Assembly (NCBI GenBank): GCA_947172415.1
Contig: OX359201.1
Span: 3,286,001-3,350,000 of the forward strand
DNA length: 64,000 nt
Source of the DNA: Chondrosia reniformis
Taxonomy: Eukaryota > Porifera > Demospongiae > Chondrillida > Chondrillidae
Reading direction: 5' to 3'
The notes under the pieces are model-generated. The model did not search any database, had not been told where the DNA came from, and saw only the letters and a program-made list of their open reading frames with translations. Both the position numbers and the translations under genes were made by a program. Positions 59,769 through 64,000 of this stretch are shown piece by piece. How positions within the stretch are numbered: position 1 is the stretch's first letter; each line of letters starts with the position of its first letter.

Positions 59769-59785
59769 TGACGTCATTAAAATGG
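59769..59785 (+). promoter_or_regulatory. CRE plus AAAATGGCG motif in E6
   Basis: TGACGTCATTAAAATGGCG combines a CREB/ATF palindrome with a YY1-like sequence, immediately upstream of the family reading frame. Transcriptional activity is inferred. Confidence 0.45.
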
Positions 59786-60513
59786 CGACTTTATTGAGGC
59801 CTTGACTCTAGGGTCATGAAAACCGTCATGCTCAATAATAGCGTTATCGCTCTCGCTTCTACAAAAGAATACAGCTCGGAAAATTTGCAGTAGTTTCGTG
59901 TAACAATTAGTCCAAAAGCTTATATAGTTTTTTAGTTATGGCTGACGAAGAAGAAGAAGAATATGAAGAAGACGAAAATTAGAATTTTTAAAGTTTATTA
60001 TTTCGCCAGCGGGACATATTCGCTTGCTTTTAAGGTCTATTTAGAGTATGTATATTGTATATTTAGCTATACATAGCCTTTTTTTGTCGATTTTCGGCCT
60101 ATTTCGGGATTTCGCTCCTATACCAATGTATGGGGAAAACGAAAAAAACCGTGTCATCCCTACATAGGGAGTACTACCGTACTCCCTGATTAATTAAATT
60201 CGGCCGGACAAGGACTAATTGCGTAGAGATGTTCTCTACGTGAGTTGAATTGGATGTGCCCTAAGTTAGCCAGCAGTCCTGTAATAAACTTTACGCTTTA
60301 CCTAAATCGTTTACAAGGACTTATTGCAGAGTTTATAAGCGATGTTGTCTACGTGAATTGAAGACGAACCCTGACGCCTAGGTAGCATACTTTCTTGTCT
60401 TGAAAAAGTACTCGCCTTTCTGTAAGAAGGTAAAGGAAACCTTTCTTTCAAGTTAAGCTGTCATTTCAGAGCCCACTTTACCCTACTTTTCCCACATGTG
60501 TACTTAGATTTTA

Positions 60514-61285
60514 AATTCATTTCGAATGTGTAATCAATTATAATATGTAGTCACGTACCATTTCCTTATCGTTAAACAAACATTGTTTATTTTAAACAGT
60601 GTCTATAGATTTGCTACACAAACATTCAATAGGTGAATTGAAGTGGAAATATCAATCGCACATAGGAATCGGTTCAAGTGAGTAATCAAGTGTACAATTG
60701 TCTTCTGTACCTATCTATTGTGACCAACACTATCGAAAGTCCAGCTTGGATTTTAGTGTTGATTTCAGTGAATAGGTTTATTGGGCAACTAAAAGCATTG
60801 AGAGATTTCTAGGCTTTGCTATGTAATTTGTAGCTTCCAAAGTCTATATTCTTAGCATTAAAACAGGATGGATTGACTATATGTAATGTATTTTCATGGC
60901 AAGGTTTGTGCAGTGTAGATCTCATTGAATTGAGTTGATTTTACTTTGAACACTAAGCAACAAGCAAAGAGGGATACCTAGACTTTTCTATAGTCCTTCA
61001 TGCACCCTCATTACCAAAAATTAGTCAAAAATGTACTGATGGATGCCATGCATTTGAGCATGACAATAAGATCGATTGCGCATGGGCTGGGGTGAATGTT
61101 GAAATAGAACAACAAATTTGTAGGGACATCATCAAATTACATATACATATAAAAGAAGTATTTTTGAAAATCTTTTATCTTTTGTTAAGTTGTGGCTTTG
61201 AAAAAAGCCGTTTCTGTTTCTTTAATATATTATTAATACTTGTATGAAATGTAAGTTAGTGTATTGCAATGGTCTAATAGTCTTT
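60514..61285. other. Unique AT-rich DNA, no gene seen
   Basis: About 770 bp of non-repetitive sequence. On the minus strand, downstream of the gene at 61286-61910, ATTAAA near 61222 could serve as a polyadenylation signal. Nothing else is recognised. Confidence 0.5.
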
Positions 61286-61910
61286 CTAATGGTAGTTATA
61301 GTTACGTGTAAGAAGATGTAGCAACAGCCTGCCTGGTGAGGGTGGTGGTACAGGCTGTGGTATCAATGCTGTTGGTGGAGCAGGGGCTTCTACTTTGGCT
61401 GCTTCCACTTTAGCCTTCTCTTTTTTCCTCATTCTTCTTTCCTTCCGCAACATCTCCCTCTAAATATATTGTATCAACATGAATATAATACAGACTTTGT
61501 ATCATTATATACACTTACCACTTTTTCTTCATTTTTTTGTTTCTCATTTATCTACATGAAAGAATAACGAAAAACATTAATCAACAGGAATACAATGTCA
61601 TATGTTGTACCTCCTCCATATGCTGTACCTCTTCCATATGCCGTACCTGGACTTCTTTAAGCTGCAAAGCAGAAACATTGATTACATTGAAGAACAGCTG
61701 GACATTCCACATTTTTACTATTATTAACATTGCTGTTACTTACATTTCGATTATTCTGCCAGCGCAGCAGTGCCACAACTATCATTAGTTGTGTGATGGC
61801 CTATGTACATAATGGAGGTATTGATAGTAACTTGCACTGTACCATGTGCACTTTTACACATATAGCAAACAGTATATTTCATGCACTTACTATTCTTGCC
61901 ATCCATTCGC
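61286..61910 (-). CDS. Small spliced gene, coiled-coil/basic protein with Pro-rich tail (five coding exons)
   Basis: Exons: 61891-61910 (ATG at 61902-61900), 61744-61800, 61611-61661, 61519-61551 and 61286-61459 (TAG at 61288-61286). The introns are 90, 82, 59 and 59 bp, all GT-AG. Donors include GTAAGTG and GTAAGTA, and one acceptor has the tract TTTCTGCTTTGCAG. All junctions are phase 0 and the joined frame is open, giving about 108 residues. Features in order: a hydrophobic N-terminal segment AITQLMIVVALL; a repeated HMEEVQ heptad-like stretch; Lys/Glu/Arg-rich helix (REMLRKERRMRKKEKAK); then PAPP and PVPPPSP and a C-terminus ending RNYNYH. No family is recognised. The N-terminus could be a membrane anchor or signal. 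Start choice is tentative: the first exon is only 20 nt and an upstream exon may exist. Confidence 0.6.
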
Positions 61911-62025
61911 CTGTAAAAAAAGGAGCACCAAAGCCCCTATTATCACCGTGTAAAGAGCCTATGTGCAGTGTGGATGCATACCAAATAGATGGTAGATTTG
62001 GCGAATTACATACAGTCTAACTCAC

Positions 62026-62094
62026 AAAGTAACCCGACGCTAGGAATATGGCTGTCGTGTTCACTGCACTAAGCACCTCTACTCTCAATGCCAT
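62026..62094 (-). other. Possible 5' leader exon or upstream ORF of the minus-strand gene
   Basis: An ATG at 62094-62092 opens 23 codons (MALRVEVLSAVNTTAIFLAS...) that run into a consensus donor, TTT then GTGAGT. Joined to the next exon (61891-61910) it meets TAG within seven codons. It therefore does not continue the long frame and may be non-coding leader or an upstream ORF. If an alternative exon was missed, it could be the true N-terminus. Confidence 0.35.
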
Positions 62095-62212
62095 TTCTTT
62101 CGTTGGTAAATGTTGGTAAAAACCATGGAAACGATGGTAAGCAGTTGCGCGCGTTGTATGCGGTCATTATTGCTATGGAAATCGTTAATCGTTCCGAGCT
62201 CAAAGATCGGCA
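62095..62212. promoter_or_regulatory. Presumed bidirectional promoter between divergent genes
   Basis: A short, GC-richer interval between the two divergent first exons, without a TATA box. CCATGGAAAC (62123-62132) and ATTGCTATGGAAAT (62169-62182) resemble RFX X-box half and near-full sites. GTTGCGCGCGTTG contains CpGs. Promoter use is inferred from gene arrangement. Confidence 0.4.
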
Positions 62213-63039
62213 ATGAGTGTTCTCTTTACGAAATTGACGCTGTTCATGAATTGTCCTAGTCTGAAGCTTTCCTCGAGCTTTCAGGAATTCATCCTATTTG
62301 CACGGTGTGCGATACTTAGCTGCCATACAGCGAAAAGAGTGCTTTTCAGCACTAAATCGGTGACGGGAGACGGCGCTGAGGTAAGTAATTTATTTTCTCT
62401 AATTGGTGTTAGTATGTATGAGCTGTATAAACAGTTGTTGGGCTGATATTCATATATAGCTAGCCGAATGAGTTGTCATATTTGTTCAACACTGTTGCAA
62501 TTAGCTATAAAATATGAAATACCATATATCGGTAAATGAATCCATGTGTTTAAAAGAATACGAATTGACTGTTTTCGCAATCCTTTGACAAGTATTGATT
62601 TAACCACAATGGTTTACTGCTATATAGTTGACATCGTGAAATGATTCATTTTGATTGCCAAGAGAATCATTCGAGTAGTGACCCGGCAATAATTACGAAG
62701 AGCGACGATTATTCTAATGATACGAATGTAAATCTAACATGCAGAAAGTTTTGATAGTAGTATAATTTGGGCGTAATGCTATTTGATTGACAATGCCACC
62801 CAGTGTAGCAGGTGAACAAATGTATAGTCTGCATATATGCTACTATACGCACGACAGAGAGTCGAGTATGCCTAAGTTACAAGCTCCACGATCTAGGGTT
62901 ATATGTAGGTCCAAAAGTCTGTCCAGCTAAAAGGTTGTCTGCGAAGAAATGCTGGCACAAAAATTGTCCTAATGGGCCTAAGATTGCCAGAAGCTTCCAT
63001 GTTTTGAGTTTACATTCGAAACATTTGAAGATGCACTAG
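62213..63039 (+). CDS. Two-exon gene encoding a Cys/His-rich protein, unknown family
   Basis: Exon 1 62213-62380 (56 codons) ends GCTGAG before the consensus donor GTAAGTAA. Exon 2 62812-63039 follows acceptor GTGTAGCAG and ends at TAG (63037-63039). Both junctions are phase 0, joining to about 131 residues. Exon 2 is rich in Cys and His: NKCIVC near its start, further Cys at its residues 20 and 37, then KKCWHKNCPNG and a His-rich end SLHSKHLKMH. This suggests zinc binding. Exon 1 has no clear domain; its N-terminus is mildly hydrophobic. The acceptor has a poor pyrimidine tract, so the join is tentative. It is divergent from the minus-strand gene and probably shares its promoter. No known family recognised. 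Confidence 0.45.
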
Positions 63040-63113
63040 AGGATCTTGTAACATAACGCAGACACTTTTACGTATACACACTATATGCATGTGTACAGGT
63101 CTCATCAATTATT

Positions 63114-63180
63114 GGGGCGCCACAGGCACCCCTATATTGTTATTTATATATGTGTGTATATCTGGCAAAAAATATAATGT
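63114..63180 (+). mobile_element. GC-hairpin element X3 (short)
   Basis: Hairpin GGGGCGCCACAGGCACCCC (63114-63132), then TATATTG, a TA/TG tract and TATCTGGCAAAAAAT. Same order as X2 at 58301 but much shortened. Confidence 0.45.
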
Positions 63181-63217
63181 AATATAATATAATGTAATAA
63201 AATGTAATGTTGTAATT
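63165..63217. repeat. AT-rich microsatellite (TAATATAATG words)
   Basis: Irregular repeats of AATATAATGTAAT type following the hairpin element. Confidence 0.7.
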
Positions 63218-63244
63218 GAGAAGTATGTAAGAAAATACAATTCC

Positions 63245-63790
63245 ATATCTAAGTCTGAGTAAGGGGTGTGATCCTATAGCTAAGGCTGAGTAAGGAGTGT
63301 GATCCTATAGCTAAGGCTGAGTAAGGGGTGTGGTCCTATAGCTAAGGCTGATTAAGGGGTGTGGTCCTATAGCTAAGGCTGAGTAAGGGGTGTGGTCCTA
63401 TAGCTAAGGCTGAGTAAGGAGTATGGTTCTATATAGCTAAGGCTAAGTAAGGAGTGTGGTGCTATAGCTAAGGCTTAGTAAGGTGTGTGGTCTTATAGCT
63501 AAGACTGAGTAATTAAGGAGTATGGTTCTATAGCTAAAGCTAAGTAAGGGGTGTGGTCATATAACTAAGGCTGAGTAAGGGGTTTGATCCTATAGCTAAA
63601 GGCTGAGTAAGAGGTGTGGTCCTATAGCTAAGGCTGAGCAAGGAGTATGGTTCTATATAGCTAAGGCTAAGTAATGGGTGTGGTCCTATAGCTAAGGCTT
63701 AGTAAGGTGTGTGGTCTTATAGCTAAGGCTAAGTAAGGGGTGCAGTTGTAGAGCTAAGGTAGAGTGAGGGGTTTGGTGTCTTATAGGCAG
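63245..63790 (+). repeat. 31-bp minisatellite, ~17 units
   Basis: Tandem units of about 31 bp, core AGTAAGGGGTGTGGTCCTAT followed by AGCTAAGGCTG. They vary by substitution and small indels and degrade towards the right end. No coding sense. Confidence 0.9.
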
Positions 63791-64000
63791 GGTAGAGTGA
63801 GGGAGTTAGGGGGTGTGGTCATCACATAGTGAGTACCTTGTATCCATGGTAACATTAATGTGCATAAATATGCATCACTGTACATTAATCCTTTTCACAC
63901 TGCATATGAATTCGACTCCTCGATGCCTAATAGTGTAAAACAAATAGTATGGAACGTAAAGCCTGATGATACTGTCATACGGTATCATGATTAAAAACGG
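63791..64000. other. Unique sequence at window end
   Basis: About 210 bp, AT-rich. No gene or repeat recognised. Confidence 0.5.

Larger units (their letters stand above)
59442..60189 (+). mobile_element. Helitron-like element E6 (full length, plus strand)
   Basis: 748 bp, from CTAGAAATATTAAAAATTTTC to the hairpin GGGAGTACTACCGTACTCCC and CTGA. Comparison with the unsplit boundary between the first two 329-bp units shows that the element sits between A and T with no duplicated bases, as expected for Helitrons. The 5' 253 bp (59442-59694) is an almost perfect palindrome. It also has TGACGTCA, AAAATGGCG and an ORF remnant with a stop after KEYSSENLQ. A second tiny frame starts MADEEEEEYEEDEN near 59939. 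No Rep/helicase. Confidence 0.72.
58794..60513 (+). repeat. 329-bp tandem satellite, three units
   Basis: Units start TTCGGCCGGACAAGGAC at 58794, 59123 and 60199 and end at TGTGTACTTAAGATTTTAAA. Within each unit the phrase CAAGGACTTATTG...CTCTACGTGAGTTGAA occurs twice, a sub-repeat. The second unit is split from the third by a Helitron-like insertion (59442-60189). The sequence is unrelated to the 13-bp satellite. No ORF is conserved. Confidence 0.88.

Noticed and set aside
61537-62020. Plus-strand ORFs at 61537-61788 and 61730-62020
   Set aside because: Antisense to the spliced minus-strand gene model, no splice or domain support, and overlapping each other.

Overview
The window looks like non-coding, heterochromatin-like DNA from an invertebrate animal genome. 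No bacterial operons, ribosome binding sites or phage genes are visible. Three things point to a metazoan: a Penelope-like retroelement with an N-terminal GIY-YIG domain, a pogo/Tigger-type DNA transposon remnant, and spliced genes with GT-AG introns of only about 59-430 bp. A compact-genome animal such as a sponge would fit, but that is inference from style; no species is identified.

Layout. Bases 1 to about 58,300 are dominated by one degenerate 13-bp satellite (consensus ACATACAACTAGT). It runs in long blocks that switch strand near 5.5, 13.7, 14.5, 17.9 and 42.2 kb. Mobile elements are embedded in it: a 5'-truncated Penelope-like copy (2605-4380), a near-complete one (35657-39193) and a 3' scrap (53556-53808); two pogo-type elements (6932-7306, 34024-34378); two AP-endonuclease-like LINE fragments (8541-9373, 31958-32795); six Helitron-like elements with long palindromic 5' ends (10340, 16666, 23564, 45636, 56586, 59442); a TA-flanked 1.44-kb DNA element (46433-47871); a small MITE (28313-28456); a retroposon 3' end (43171-43484); and GC-hairpin elements (19066, 58301, 63114). 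The order pogo / endonuclease / Helitron-like in 5.5-13.7 kb recurs inverted in 21-42 kb. The 10.8-17.9 kb region recurs directly in 45.9-58.3 kb. The satellite is therefore a patchwork of inverted and direct segmental duplications, with elements inserted before and after the duplication events.

A tandem array of about five 205-249 bp units, each with a TATA-like box and a tRNA T-arm/B-box-like motif, lies at 44476-45635. A separate tRNA-like gene lies at 14046-14118.

From 58.3 kb the 13-bp satellite ends. A different 329-bp tandem repeat (58794-60513, interrupted by one Helitron-like insertion) is followed by the only region that looks like ordinary host genes. A small minus-strand gene model has five coding exons (61286-61910) with a possible 5' leader exon near 62026-62094. 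A divergent plus-strand two-exon model (62213-63039) encodes a Cys/His-rich protein. They share a short GC-richer presumed bidirectional promoter. The window ends in an AT microsatellite and a 31-bp minisatellite (63245-63790).

Nothing here is a pathway or operon. The coherent story is mobile elements and duplications acting on a satellite, next to a small divergent gene pair. Gene calls rest on reading frame, splice signals and motif recognition by eye, with no database search.
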